Positions 9,241 through 18,681 of a DNA stretch of 64,000 nt are shown here, piece by piece. Position 1 is the stretch's first letter, and each line of letters starts with the position of its first letter. Source of the stretch: DATBJG01 sp963790545 (GTDB lineage: Bacteria > Acidobacteriota > Vicinamibacteria > Vicinamibacterales > JAMQPK01). The stretch lies in the NCBI GenBank assembly GCA_963790545.1, contig CAWBPA010000017.1, positions 1,426,001 to 1,490,000 on the forward strand, read 5' to 3'. The position numbers and the translations under genes were made by a program. The notes below the pieces were generated by a model, which ran no database searches, was not told the origin of the DNA, and saw nothing but the letters and a program-made list of their open reading frames with translations.

Positions 9241-10941
9241 CTACTGGCGCCGACTCGCGGGATCGACTCCAGCCAACGTCAACAGATCCACCATGCGGAA
9301 CGTTCCGGGAACGCGGCTTGGCAGTGTGGGCCGCCAACGACGATTGCGGGACAGGTACGAATTCCGGTCGTGCATGAGGAGGCCAAGGAAGACCTCGCCG
9401 ACGATTCGTGCGCCTACGCCCACCAGTTGACCACGCCCGCTCAACTCGGCCTCTCTCAGCACGTAGGACCAGAGGGGCGTACTCCGTTCGAACCCGACGC
9501 CAAAAGGCGCGAGCTCGTTGAACTGCTGCGGACCGAGTGCCGGTATGCCCATCGCTTCCGCGATCGCCTGACCGGATGGCAGTGACCAGGTCAGGTGACG
9601 GAGAAGGTTTCGTTGCGGAAGTGATGTCGGCCGGTCGCCCGTTGCAATCGCACCGAGAGGCAGATTGAACAACGGTGTGGAAATCGTTGTGTCGATAACC
9701 TTTGGGGGACGGACGTTGCCAGCCTGCTCTCCGCCGAAATTGAAGAACGTTTGCCAGCCAATGAAGCGTCTGGGCGCCCGAGCGCCTCCGCGCATGTCAA
9801 CGGGGTCCGACTGACCGTCGCCGGCTGGGTCAAAGACAAAGCCGAAGAACGGCCGACCGGCGTCACCCGCGAGGTTGGCCCGATAGGACGGGCGCACCAT
9901 GGTGTGACCGAAACGGTACGCAGCACCTGAAAATTCAACGGGGATGCTCTGCCGACCCGGTCGCGGAGTATAGAAGCGGGGCCCACGGGACAGGATGTCA
10001 TTCACGAGCGGGGCGCCAATGATCGCTGGCAGGAACTCGTGGACGATGATCCACTGATAGTGCCAGGTGACAAGCCGTCGCGCCTCGAAGAAGACGCTTC
10101 GACGCCGTTCGTCGTCTTCACCGTCCGGAAACGGCAAGATACCCTCGTCGAGACGCTCTGTGCTGAGCCGCCGATCCTCTCCGTCCTCCCGCAATCTATC
10201 GACGATGCGATTGTGCAGCAGCAGAAACGCCGCCTGCAGTCCTGCGATCATCAGGTTTTCATCGTTGCGCGGATCGGCAATGATCGCCGTTCCGTCCGAA
10301 GTTCTTGGAAGATCCTCGAAGAGACCTCCTTGCTCTATCCTGAATTTCGCGCGATCTGATTGATCATAGAGCTGCGGGTGTGTGGCAAAGCCGCCACCAT
10401 AGACCGAATCCAGGTCAAAGGCCGGGGTGCGCGTGTTGGGCGAACGTTCCGGCCGGGTCGGCTCACCAAGCCTCGACGTGGCGTCGAAGGTCATGTCGTG
10501 GTCGAGGAATTGCCCCAGAAACGTCACGCCCGCCGTCATTGCCGAATTGTCACGATTGTTGGGACTGAGCTCCGGGTTCGTAATCAGTCGGACCGGTCCT
10601 TCGTGCAAGGGATCCCGGGCGTCCATCAATCCTTCTGCTGCGCCGAGCTCGAGCAGCGCCGCCTGGACCTGTGCAGTCGCTTCCGCGAAGGGTGGCAGGT
10701 CAAAGAGCCGACTGAAACGATCGGAGCGCGTCGCAGGTCGCTCCCCTTCGAAATGCTGTGCAGTAATGTCGACCGGCAATAGCGCTGCTCCCGTGACACT
10801 CGCCGCACCGGCGGCAAGGCCCGAAAGAAAGTCCCGTCGGCTCAGCCGCACTGCTAGGTGCGCCAGTTCGTCGCGGCGCTCCATGAAATCTGTGCAATCA
10901 CTCGCGCGCGTGTGGGCGATGAGCGAACAGTCCTTGCGCAT
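9241..10941 (-). CDS. Tat-exported animal-type haem peroxidase
   Basis: A 566-residue protein with a twin-arginine leader (LSRRDFLSGLAAGAASVTG) and the animal haem peroxidase fold (An_peroxidase). The distal motif FLGQFLDHDMT (His about 148) and the proximal motif AYRFGHTMVRP (His about 346) are intact. These enzymes use H2O2 to oxidise halides or organic substrates outside the cytoplasm. The ATG at 10941 is preferred over an upstream one because AGAGAGGA precedes it. Cofactor and fold would need to be matured in the cytoplasm before Tat export. It is adjacent to secreted unknowns that may be substrates or partners. Confidence 0.9.
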   Translation of the reverse strand: MRKDCSLIAHTRASDCTDFMERRDELAHLAVRLSRRDFLSGLAAGAASVTGAALLPVDITAQHFEGERPATRSDRFSRLFDLPPFAEATAQVQAALLELGAAEGLMDARDPLHEGPVRLITNPELSPNNRDNSAMTAGVTFLGQFLDHDMTFDATSRLGEPTRPERSPNTRTPAFDLDSVYGGGFATHPQLYDQSDRAKFRIEQGGLFEDLPRTSDGTAIIADPRNDENLMIAGLQAAFLLLHNRIVDRLREDGEDRRLSTERLDEGILPFPDGEDDERRRSVFFEARRLVTWHYQWIIVHEFLPAIIGAPLVNDILSRGPRFYTPRPGRQSIPVEFSGAAYRFGHTMVRPSYRANLAGDAGRPFFGFVFDPAGDGQSDPVDMRGGARAPRRFIGWQTFFNFGGEQAGNVRPPKVIDTTISTPLFNLPLGAIATGDRPTSLPQRNLLRHLTWSLPSGQAIAEAMGIPALGPQQFNELAPFGVGFERSTPLWSYVLREAELSGRGQLVGVGARIVGEVFLGLLMHDRNSYLSRNRRWRPTLPSRVPGTFRMVDLLTLAGVDPASRRQ

Positions 10942-11168
10942 AACTGCGTCCTCTCTCTTGAATTCGGGTGCCAAAAGGCGAGTACCCGGACCGGCGTCCG
11001 CCCACGGCGTCTTTCAACGACGGTGCTCGCCTCTATGTGGAAGATCGAAAACGGGAGGGGAAACACGACAGCGTGTTTGGAGGTGACATTAGGACCAGCC
11101 GGATCCGCGGGTCGAAAACCCGGCTCTACCGATGCTGGGTGATAGGGCTTGTCGCGCTATCGACTTCG

Positions 11169-13931
11169 TTAGTTGGCGGGAATCGCAGCAAGCTGACGGG
11201 AGACAAACGAATTGTTCGGAAGCTGGCGATCCCAGTGCTGCCACAACTCCCGTCGGCGTGTGTCGAGCTCGGAGGCAAGCTGCTCCTCGCCCATGCGACG
11301 ATGGAGGGCGGCCATTGACGAATACAGTCGCGACAGATCGGCAGCGTCCGCCAAATGCCCCTCCGGGTTTGGCTTCGAAGCCAGGACTTGATCCACAAGC
11401 TTGCGGCAAATTTCGATGGCGCGCGCGACGTTACCGGAGCTCGCCTCGTAGTCGGCGAGCGCGCGTAGCGCATTGTCGGCTTCCGAACCCAGCTCGATCT
11501 TGTCTGCGGGGTAGAGTTTGAGCTGGCTCAAGCGCTCGAAGGCTGAATCCATCCTGCGTCGGGCGTCGACGGAACGACCAAGTCGCTGCAGCGGATACGA
11601 AGAGCCGGTCAGCAAGTCCACCTCGCCACGTCGAGCCCTTGTATTGTTCTTGATCTGGCCAAGCCTCAGGAGCGCCTGGTCGTAGATGGCCAGTGCCCGT
11701 TGCGGCTCGTTTTGGCGCACGAGACTCCCCAGTTCGCGCCCCGCCGAGGCGAAGAGCATGCGGCTCATCGCATCGTTGGGATCCTTCTGGGCCCACTCTT
11801 CGATCAAATCGAACGCTCTCTGAAGCACGGCGATCGCCTCGTCCGAACGGCCCAGATTGATCTGGCCCTCCTCACCCAGGATGACGCCTTCCCGCCACAG
11901 GACGTTGAACAATGTTGACCGGCGTTGGCCCTCGTTGGAGAAGTCCGTCGCGTCCAGAGCACTGCGTGCCTCTCGGATGGCTTCGAGTGCTCCTTCCGGG
12001 TCACCCGAGAGTCGCATCGAATCGGCAATGATGCTCCACCCGTTGGCACGTATAAGTTGGGAAGTGGGCAGCGATGATGACAGCTCTATCGCACGACGAG
12101 CGTAGCGAATGGCGTCCGGGAATAAATTCGAGTTCTTGTGTGCCAGCGCGAGGTTTGAAAAGATCTGCGTCGCCCTGGTCAATTCAGCCTGCGATGCCGT
12201 TCCAAGGCCCAGCAAAGCATCCAGCCGTCCCGCCGATTTGCGTGCCTGCGTCAACGTGTCCTCGCGCCGCTCGTTGGAATCGGCCAGGATCATCCGTGCG
12301 TGAGCTACCTGCGCTGACTCCAGCAGCGCGAGACGGTTCTCGGGAGAGGCTGCAAGGACGGATTCGAACAACGCATCCGCCTTCCGGAGACTCTCCTCGG
12401 CCTGAGCGGACTGGCCGAGGTTCGGGGTTGTGGGAACACCTTGAGCGAGAGCCAGGTGCGAATACGCAGTAGCGATCTCCAGCGCCAGTTCCGGGTCAGC
12501 GTGAGCCTCCGGCTGCAACGCCTCCAAGTACTCCTGCGACATGGCCACGATCTCATGTCGGGCTTTCGTCGCGCCGGGCAACCCTCGAATCTCCGGGTCG
12601 AGGGCGAGGACTTTGTTGGCGAGCTGGCGCACCTGCGTGAACCGTCGCTGGGCAATGGCACGCTCCCGATTCACGACGTACAAACCAACGGAGAGACCAG
12701 CGACCATCAGAACTGCGACGGCTACCGGCAACCGATTCCGGCGCACGAACTTTCTCGTCCGATACGCAATCGTCTCGGGCCTTGCGCTGATCGGCTGGTG
12801 ATTGAGATACCGGCGGAGATCTTCCGCCAACGCCGTGACCGAGATATACCGCTGCGCTGGATTCTTTTTGAGCGTCTTGCGCAAGATCGTGTCGAGATCT
12901 CCCCGCAGAACACGACGAAGCTTGTCGGGAGACGAGGCGCGCCGCGCGGCATTCATCGCGGCCAAGTCAGCATCTGTCTTGGTCGCCCCAACGGCTTCCG
13001 AGGCACGCGTCGGTTCGGTGTCTGCGATGGCCTTGACCAGCTCCGCGGGCGACCGAAGATGTACGCCAGCGGGATGCCGCCCAGTCAGCAATACGTACAG
13101 CAACACACCCAGCGCATAGACGTCAGTGGCGGTCGAGATTGCCCCACCAGTCACCTGCTCGGGCGCCGCATAAGCGGGTGTCATCGCCGCACCGCCTTCG
13201 AGCGTGAGCATGGTCGCGGCACCCGCGTGGGTCTCGTCTTCGATCAGCTTGGCGATGCCGAAATCCAGCAGCTTCACCTGGCCATCAGCAGTGACGAGCA
13301 CATTTGACGGCTTGATGTCCCGGTGGACGATCAGGTTGGCATGTGCGTGACCGATGCCAGTCAGCACATCCAGAAACAGTCGGATGCGTGTGTCGACATC
13401 CAGGCCTCGTTTATCGCAATAGTCATCGATCTGCTCTCCCTCCACGCGTTCCAGCACAAGGTAAGGTTGCCCCATCGCCGCCACACCCGCGTCGATGAGA
13501 CGCGCAATTGCAGGATGCGCGAGCCGCGCGAGGATCGTCCCCTCTCGTCTGAATCGCTCCTCGCCTCCGCGGCCAATCAGCGCGGCGTTCAAGAACTTGA
13601 TGGCCACAAGTCCCTCGAATCGCCCGTCGCTCCGTCGCGCGAGCCACACGGTGCCCATCCCGCCCTGGCCGATCGGTGACACGAGGGTGTATGCCCCGAT
13701 GGTTTGGCCCACCAACGAGCCCTCCAAGGGCATCGGGGCGTCCTGTTCGAGAAACCGCTCTCTGCCTAGAGCTGCCCGTTCGTCCAGCAACGCCTGTAGA
13801 TCAGCAGCAACCGTCGGATTCTCGACGTGTAGCGCCGAGAGCCAGGCAGTCCGCTCGGCGCCGTCCATTTCGAGTGCTCGATCGAGGTAAGGGCTGACCG
13901 CCTCCCAACGACTCCTGGGAAGTGCAGGCAT
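11169..13931 (-). CDS. Membrane Ser/Thr protein kinase with TPR sensor domain (PknB-type)
   Basis: A 920-residue protein. Kinase motifs are complete: Gly-loop IGQGGMGTVW (about 88-94), Lys112 in VAIKF, HRDIKPSN (Asp205), DFG (223) and APE. One transmembrane helix (about 401-420, PVAVAVLMVAGLSVGLYVV) separates it from a long TPR-like helical region, presumably outside. The second of two nearby ATGs is chosen because GGAGG is 6 bases before it. It starts 20 bases after the sigma-factor gene, the standard acidobacterial sigma/kinase pair, so it probably regulates that sigma factor or shares its regulon. Confidence 0.93.
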   Translation of the reverse strand: MPALPRSRWEAVSPYLDRALEMDGAERTAWLSALHVENPTVAADLQALLDERAALGRERFLEQDAPMPLEGSLVGQTIGAYTLVSPIGQGGMGTVWLARRSDGRFEGLVAIKFLNAALIGRGGEERFRREGTILARLAHPAIARLIDAGVAAMGQPYLVLERVEGEQIDDYCDKRGLDVDTRIRLFLDVLTGIGHAHANLIVHRDIKPSNVLVTADGQVKLLDFGIAKLIEDETHAGAATMLTLEGGAAMTPAYAAPEQVTGGAISTATDVYALGVLLYVLLTGRHPAGVHLRSPAELVKAIADTEPTRASEAVGATKTDADLAAMNAARRASSPDKLRRVLRGDLDTILRKTLKKNPAQRYISVTALAEDLRRYLNHQPISARPETIAYRTRKFVRRNRLPVAVAVLMVAGLSVGLYVVNRERAIAQRRFTQVRQLANKVLALDPEIRGLPGATKARHEIVAMSQEYLEALQPEAHADPELALEIATAYSHLALAQGVPTTPNLGQSAQAEESLRKADALFESVLAASPENRLALLESAQVAHARMILADSNERREDTLTQARKSAGRLDALLGLGTASQAELTRATQIFSNLALAHKNSNLFPDAIRYARRAIELSSSLPTSQLIRANGWSIIADSMRLSGDPEGALEAIREARSALDATDFSNEGQRRSTLFNVLWREGVILGEEGQINLGRSDEAIAVLQRAFDLIEEWAQKDPNDAMSRMLFASAGRELGSLVRQNEPQRALAIYDQALLRLGQIKNNTRARRGEVDLLTGSSYPLQRLGRSVDARRRMDSAFERLSQLKLYPADKIELGSEADNALRALADYEASSGNVARAIEICRKLVDQVLASKPNPEGHLADAADLSRLYSSMAALHRRMGEEQLASELDTRRRELWQHWDRQLPNNSFVSRQLAAIPAN

Positions 13932-13951
13932 GATCATCCTCCGGCGCGTTG

Positions 13952-14560
13952 TTAGAACTCTGATCCGACGTCGCGGATTGCGTGATGAAGATAGATGCGA
14001 GCCTTCTCCCAATCTCGTTGCACGGTGCGCTCCGAAACACTGCGCATGCCGGCGATTTCGCCGAAGGAGAATCCGCAGAAGAACTTGAGATCGACGAGTT
14101 GCGCGAGCCAGGGGTCGACCGTGGCGAGTTCGTCAAGGGCCTCACCAATTCGAGATAGTTCCCCGGGGTCGGCGACGATGTCTGCGACGTCGGTGTCAAA
14201 CGTCGTAATCTCGAAACCGCCGCCACGCTTGCGTGCCTGACGGGAGCGCGCGAAGTCGATGATGAGGCCGCGCATTACGCGTGCCGCGTATGCCATGAAG
14301 CGGGCGCGATCCGGGAACACCGGTCCAACCCGGCCAGACATGTCCAAGTACGCCTCGTGCAGCAGCGTGGTCGCGCTTATGGTGATGGCTCCGCCGCTAC
14401 GGCCGAGTTCGCGCTTGGCTAGTCGGTGAAGCTCCGCGTACAGTGCGGCGAAGAGTGCTTCGGCTGCGGCTCGGTCGCCGCTTTGGGCAGAAGCTATTAG
14501 CGAGGAAATCGAGGAGTCCGCAGATGGAGCGTCCACGTTCTTCCTGGGACTGGGAAGCAC
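13952..14560 (-). CDS. ECF-like RNA polymerase sigma factor (Sigma70-ECF, TIGR02999-like)
   Basis: A 202-residue protein with sigma region 2 (ATTLLHEAYLDMSG, then RARFMAYAARVMRGLIIDFA) and region 4 (LVDLKFFCGFSFGEIAGM, SERTVQRDWEKARIYLH). These match the ECF-like 'sigma-70 X6' group that is usually encoded beside large Ser/Thr kinases. There is no separate anti-sigma factor here; the kinase gene follows after 20 bases. The GTG at 14560 is the longest start; a shorter start cannot be excluded. Confidence 0.9.
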   Translation of the reverse strand: MLPSPRKNVDAPSADSSISSLIASAQSGDRAAAEALFAALYAELHRLAKRELGRSGGAITISATTLLHEAYLDMSGRVGPVFPDRARFMAYAARVMRGLIIDFARSRQARKRGGGFEITTFDTDVADIVADPGELSRIGEALDELATVDPWLAQLVDLKFFCGFSFGEIAGMRSVSERTVQRDWEKARIYLHHAIRDVGSEF

Positions 14561-14686
14561 GTTGGACGATTCCCGTCAGAAAGTCAAGGGTCGAGCTATC
14601 GCGGTTGGTCCGGCACCTTGCGGCTGAGTGTCGGACAGAGCTTGCCTCCACTGCTCAATTGAATCGATTCTTCACGGAAATCTTTT

Positions 14687-14865
14687 ATGGAAGAAGGCGA
14701 TACCGACACGGCGCCCTATGGGCTTGGGACGTCCGCGAGCCGATCAACACCGACGGCTGGAGCGGCCGCTGCGATTGCGGCTCGCAAGATTGCGACAAAG
14801 CCAAGAAGATTGCCGCACACCTGCTGGAAGTGAGCGAGGATACGCAGTCTGAAGTGAAAACTTAG
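14687..14865 (+). pseudogene. Fragment of a CoxL / xanthine dehydrogenase-type molybdopterin subunit
   Basis: Reading from 14687, the text EGDTDTAPYGLGT, then SRSTPTAGAAAAIAARKI, is a distinctive motif of the large molybdenum subunit of aerobic CO dehydrogenase/xanthine dehydrogenase family enzymes. After one frame change near 14795 the matching continuation DKAKKIAAHLLEVSED follows in the next frame. Only about 60 residues of a normally ~780-residue protein remain and the flanks are unrelated, so this is a gene relic. It is unlikely to be expressed, and lies head-to-head with the sigma-factor gene. Confidence 0.8.
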
Positions 14866-14903
14866 AACTGAAAACTTATCTAATGGCACGTTGCGAAATT
14901 AGG

Positions 14904-14971
14904 TCGTAGGGCGGGCCTTGCTATATAGGCCCGCCTGGAGCCGGGTCCAAAGAGCAGGACCCGGCCTACGT
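14904..14971. repeat. Double-hairpin intergenic repeat (CGTAGG...CCTACGTA)
   Basis: Two adjacent hairpins (GGCGGGCC...GGCCCGCC and GCCGGGTCC...GGACCCGGC) sit between CGTAGG and CCTACGTA outer arms. It has the same architecture as the repeats at 2641, 17736, 56031 and 58654, but different stem sequences. It lies downstream of the 15026-16057 gene and may double as its terminator. Confidence 0.8.
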
Positions 14972-15025
14972 ACTGCAATTCGCAACGCGCTTTAAGTTCA
15001 GGTTGCTGGCTTTTCAGCAACCTGT

Positions 15026-16057
15026 TTAGGGTTTCCCGCCCTTGACGGCGGCTTCGGCGGCGCGCTTCTCCTCCATACGCGCGCCAGCGAGAATGTTGCC
15101 CAACCCGTAATTGCCCTCGTGACAGGCGTGCTCGAACAACGGAGGGATACTTTTCGCCCAGGGTACTTCTGCTGACCAGGGCTTCGTCCACGTCGAAGGA
15201 TCGTCGATGGTGAACTGATATCGGATCGTGTCCTCGTCCACACGCGTGAACCGCTCGATCAGCTTCATGTTCTCGCTGGAACCCCGGAATGGATTCTTGC
15301 CGTTGAAGTTCGTGGTCTCGACAACCAGCGTCTCACCTTCCCAGCGCCCCCGGTAGCTGCCCGTCCACTGACGCACACCCTGCGGCAAATGTGGACGGCC
15401 GTCGAGCGGGATGATTCGCACGTCGTGGATCATCTCGACGAGAATCATGACGTAACCCGGCACTTGCACGATCTGATAGTTGTTGTTGTAGGCGCCCGCC
15501 AGCATCGGCGGCCCGATGCGATCCATGATGATGCAGCGGACGCTCACCGGCTGATTCTCGGCCGCGTCGGTCGGACCACCCCGTCGCTTTATCGTTTCAG
15601 CACGCTCGGCAGCTCGCTTCTGCCCTTCGGCGCTAAGCGGAGGCATTCTGCCATCTGGCGGATCGACGATGAGCGACGTGCGCAAATTCGGCGCGAGGGC
15701 GCTCTGGCTGCGATCGAGTCCAAACTGCGTAAAGTCGTAGTGCACGTCCGCGACCGTTCCCGGTTCGGTCTGCTCGCTTTCGGCCGCAGCCGCTCGCTTG
15801 ACCATCTCGGCCGCTTCTTCAGGCGTATAGAACTCCTTGGTGACGCCCTTCGGCCGCTCGAGCGGGACAAACGTGGTGTTCGACCAGAAGCCCTGGAGAT
15901 CGGGCTGGCCGTCCGGCGTCCGCGGAGCGGTCCACGGCTTGGCCGGCTTCCGAGACGGTGCAGTTGGTGTGGCACTCTGGGCCAGAACAAGCCCGGAGGC
16001 GATCGACCCGACGACAACGAGAAGGAATATCGAGGGAGCAAGACCGCGATCGTTCAT
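15026..16057 (-). CDS. Secreted hypothetical protein, PDGxPDLxGxW family
   Basis: A 343-residue protein with a signal peptide (cleavage near GLVLAQ). The mature start carries PRTPDGQPDLQGFWSN. Further conserved features are IVDPPDGRMPPL, MILVEMIHDVRIIPLDGR, GRWEGETLVVETTNF and the C-terminal HACHEGNYGL. Several paralogues lie in this window (44523, 51938, and more distant ones at 17794 and 19622). The family is abundant in acidobacterial genomes but I know no established function. It sits downstream of two metallo-beta-lactamase-fold genes on the same strand. Confidence 0.8.
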   Translation of the reverse strand: MNDRGLAPSIFLLVVVGSIASGLVLAQSATPTAPSRKPAKPWTAPRTPDGQPDLQGFWSNTTFVPLERPKGVTKEFYTPEEAAEMVKRAAAAESEQTEPGTVADVHYDFTQFGLDRSQSALAPNLRTSLIVDPPDGRMPPLSAEGQKRAAERAETIKRRGGPTDAAENQPVSVRCIIMDRIGPPMLAGAYNNNYQIVQVPGYVMILVEMIHDVRIIPLDGRPHLPQGVRQWTGSYRGRWEGETLVVETTNFNGKNPFRGSSENMKLIERFTRVDEDTIRYQFTIDDPSTWTKPWSAEVPWAKSIPPLFEHACHEGNYGLGNILAGARMEEKRAAEAAVKGGKP

Positions 16058-16091
16058 CGGACACCTCCCTGGAAGGTCAGATGCGCCCAGT

Positions 16092-17714
16092 TTACCTGAG
16101 GAAACCGGGACAGCCCTGGAAATAGTTGCCCTTGGCGACGTGCTCGGCGCACCATTCCTTCACACGCCGAATGCCGGGGGTCACCATTTTGACGACCTCG
16201 TCGTAGGTCATCACGTCCATGTGAACCGGTACGTTCTTCACAACCTCAATCTTGCGATACGCGATGTTGTCGAGCCAGCTGTCGCCCCACCACTGCAAGT
16301 CCTCAGCGGCTGTGGCAATGTCGCCTTCGATCATGATCTTGTGCTCCGGGATGTAGGCAAACACCGCATCGGCCATGTGGTTATTGGCAATCACGTGGTA
16401 GATGTCCACAGCCATCGTGGCATCTTTGAGCTGCAGGTGATCGTCCACAGGGATGAACCGGAGTGGTTTGGGACGACGGGCCAGGTCATCCGGAAAGTTT
16501 GGTGCCGGACGCGACGTCATTTCTCTGAAAATGATGCCGTTGTCTCGCCTGGAGATCACGGTCAGCCCTTCCGCCACCGCTTGCCGGAGGCCGGCCGTGT
16601 GATCGAAATGATGGTGCGAAACGATGACTTCGGTCACCGGCTTACTCGGCACGATCTTGCGTGCTGCGGCAATGACGGCGCGCACACGATCGGCGCCGCC
16701 ACCGACCTCGAACAACGTTATATGGTCGGAGAATTCAATCACCATCGTGCCGCCGGTGATGCGCCACAGGCCGCGCGCGATTGGTGTGACCTGCACTCCC
16801 TGGGGTCCGGGACCTCCGGGGCCGGCACCGCGACCTCCGCCCGGCCCTCCTGTCGGAGCGGCCACCGCTGACGCGGGCACGGCCAGATTGTCGATTTGCG
16901 AATCGACCAGGTAACCGTCCACGTACATCTTGAGGAACTCGATGTTCCTCCAGTCCAGTTTCGTCGTGTAACCCATCGGCAGCCGGACGCCACCAAATGG
17001 TTCATAACCAAAGAAGTGAGTCGTGTAAACGACCTCGCCGAGGTTCTGGTTCGGTCCGGACCACGCGACCCAGGCCGGCAGGTTCGACGGCGGCCTGATG
17101 GCCATCGTGAACACATCACCTTCCTTAATGGTGACATCCACAAGGGTCAGTCCGTCCCGCTGGCGCCGATTGCCAATCTTTGCGGCGGGATCGAGCGCTG
17201 CACGCACGGCAACCACCGGGTTGGTGTGCATCCACATTCGCCGATCACGAACGTCTCCGCCGCGTGTTGCCTCTCCCTTCTCGCTGACGTTGTAGGCAAT
17301 GTCCCCATCGAGCACCTGCGTGGCAAGCGCGAAGCTGTGACCACCGTAGGCGGCAAAGGGGAACAAGTCGTTGCGCCGTTCCTGCTGGCGATATCGATTG
17401 TGTTCGACATCGTAGACCCGCTTGAGATCGTTGGCCGCGATGAGCTTGAGCGGTGCATCGGGCAATGCCGTGATGTTGCCACCGCCATTCTGATACGCGT
17501 ATTGCCCGTAGCCCATCAGAGTCATGTTGCGAAGCGCGCGGAGGCGGTCGCCGCCGCCGAGCGCACCGGCTGCTGCGTCAATCGCAGCCTTCGCTGACGT
17601 GCCCGGCACCTGCGGGCCTGGCGCATTCTGTGCGTGCGGGCTTTGTAATATCAGCAGTCCGAGGGCAATCGCAACGGTGACTGCCGCTGCCCGGCGCATG
17701 TATCGTCCTGACAT
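16092..17714 (-). CDS. Exported metallo-beta-lactamase-fold hydrolase
   Basis: A 540-residue protein. The start at 17714 is backed by AAGGAGAG and a signal peptide (AVTVAIALGLLILQ). The N-terminal ~300 residues are a lipoprotein-like/unknown region and a Gly/Pro-rich linker (GGPGGGRGAGPGGPGPQG). The C-terminal ~220 residues carry the MBL metal motif HHHFDH with downstream histidine and aspartate (NNHMADAVF, EGDIATA). It probably binds two zinc ions and hydrolyses an unknown substrate in the periplasm. The operon neighbours are PDGxPDLxGxW-type proteins and a second MBL-fold protein. Confidence 0.85.
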   Translation of the reverse strand: MSGRYMRRAAAVTVAIALGLLILQSPHAQNAPGPQVPGTSAKAAIDAAAGALGGGDRLRALRNMTLMGYGQYAYQNGGGNITALPDAPLKLIAANDLKRVYDVEHNRYRQQERRNDLFPFAAYGGHSFALATQVLDGDIAYNVSEKGEATRGGDVRDRRMWMHTNPVVAVRAALDPAAKIGNRRQRDGLTLVDVTIKEGDVFTMAIRPPSNLPAWVAWSGPNQNLGEVVYTTHFFGYEPFGGVRLPMGYTTKLDWRNIEFLKMYVDGYLVDSQIDNLAVPASAVAAPTGGPGGGRGAGPGGPGPQGVQVTPIARGLWRITGGTMVIEFSDHITLFEVGGGADRVRAVIAAARKIVPSKPVTEVIVSHHHFDHTAGLRQAVAEGLTVISRRDNGIIFREMTSRPAPNFPDDLARRPKPLRFIPVDDHLQLKDATMAVDIYHVIANNHMADAVFAYIPEHKIMIEGDIATAAEDLQWWGDSWLDNIAYRKIEVVKNVPVHMDVMTYDEVVKMVTPGIRRVKEWCAEHVAKGNYFQGCPGFLR

Positions 17715-17735
17715 GAAGAACTCTCCTTCAAATCG

Positions 17736-17799
17736 TACGTAGCGCAGGTCTTTAGACCTGCCCTGCGCCTCAAAGCAGGCCTGAAGGCCTGCGCTACGG
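17736..17799. repeat. Double-hairpin repeat, copy 1 of a near-identical inverted pair
   Basis: Hairpins GCAGGTCTTTAGACCTGC and GCAGGCCTGAAGGCCTGC are enclosed by GTAGCG...CGCTAC. The reverse complement of 56031-56093 is almost identical over about 60 bases, so these are two inverted copies about 38 kb apart. It lies between two minus-strand genes of the MBL cluster. Confidence 0.85.
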
Positions 17800-18633
17800 A
17801 GCCGATTGCCCCGGAGCGGTCGGCGGTGAAGTCTGGCACGGCGTGGGATTCCACTTCGCGCCATCCGTCTCCTTCTTGAACGACGAACTCGTGACGTACG
17901 GCTGATTCAAATACTTCGGATCCTCGACGACCGTCGTCACCGTGAACCACTCGAGACTTCCCGGACCGGAGTGGCGGTTGTAATACTCGGTCAGCACGGT
18001 GTCTTCGCTGTACGGGACACCGTTCTTTCGGAGGTAACCGGATCGCATCCGGGTTGTCACCACCTTGAGGTTGCCTCCTGCCAGGCCACCGTCGCGCCCC
18101 CCAAAACCAAGACCGCGCGACTGCGGCTGTTTCACCCACTCGGCAACCGAGTGCCCCTGCCACTGGCGCTCCCCGTCTGGAGCCGCCGGCGCACTGAACC
18201 GAAACAGACGGGTTTGCTGGCCGGCGTCAGTCTCCAGCTTGAGTGTCATTTCATCCACCCAGGAAATGCGAACGCGTGTCGGCAGGCGCATCAAACCCGC
18301 CGCGCCAAATGGACGGCATTGGTTCCCGGTGGCATTGTCGGCCGCGATGTCCCAGGTGGCGGCCACCTTGCGTCCCTCGGCATTGAGCGGGATGCTTGCC
18401 ACATCATTTTTTGGAGGAGTCACCATCCGCCAGCGCCAGTCTTCCGTGATCACGGACACCCACGTGCCAGTGAAATCGAACGGCGCCGCGGCGCGCGCAG
18501 TCGGTGGCGGTCCCGGAGGTGGTCCGCCCTGACGGCCTCCCTGTGCGCTCGTCTCAAGCGCGAGCGAGAACGGCACAAGGAGTGTCACGGCGACAAGTCT
18601 CGCCGCGCGCGGTGGTGAGCTGACGCAAGCCAT
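17794..18633 (-). CDS. Secreted hypothetical protein, GTW-type
   Basis: A 279-residue protein with a signal peptide (LVAVTLLVPFSLAL) and a Gly/Pro-rich segment before the mature core PFDFTGTWVSVITEDWRWRM. Later segments (NLKVVTTRMRSGYLRKNGVP, LTEYYNRH, EWFTVTTVVEDPKYLNQPYV) match the layout of the 19622 protein, so the two are distant relatives. Role unknown. It is part of a minus-strand cluster in which GTW-type proteins alternate with MBL-fold proteins, suggesting a shared substrate. Confidence 0.75.
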   Translation of the reverse strand: MACVSSPPRAARLVAVTLLVPFSLALETSAQGGRQGGPPPGPPPTARAAAPFDFTGTWVSVITEDWRWRMVTPPKNDVASIPLNAEGRKVAATWDIAADNATGNQCRPFGAAGLMRLPTRVRISWVDEMTLKLETDAGQQTRLFRFSAPAAPDGERQWQGHSVAEWVKQPQSRGLGFGGRDGGLAGGNLKVVTTRMRSGYLRKNGVPYSEDTVLTEYYNRHSGPGSLEWFTVTTVVEDPKYLNQPYVTSSSFKKETDGAKWNPTPCQTSPPTAPGQSAP

Positions 18634-18651
18634 CGATATTGCCGTTTGTCC

Positions 18652-18681
18652 CTCCGCGGGGGCTAAAGCCCCCGCGCTACT
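18652..18681. repeat. Single intergenic hairpin repeat
   Basis: GCGGGGGCTAAAGCCCCCGC followed by GCTAC forms a 9-bp perfect stem. It is a one-hairpin member of the same repeat family as 17736 and 34435. It lies just downstream of the 18677 stop. Confidence 0.7.

Noticed and set aside
12441..13307. Plus-strand open frame inside the Ser/Thr kinase gene
   Set aside because: The opposite strand encodes intact kinase motifs (HRDIKPSN, DFG, APE); this frame has no recognisable domain.
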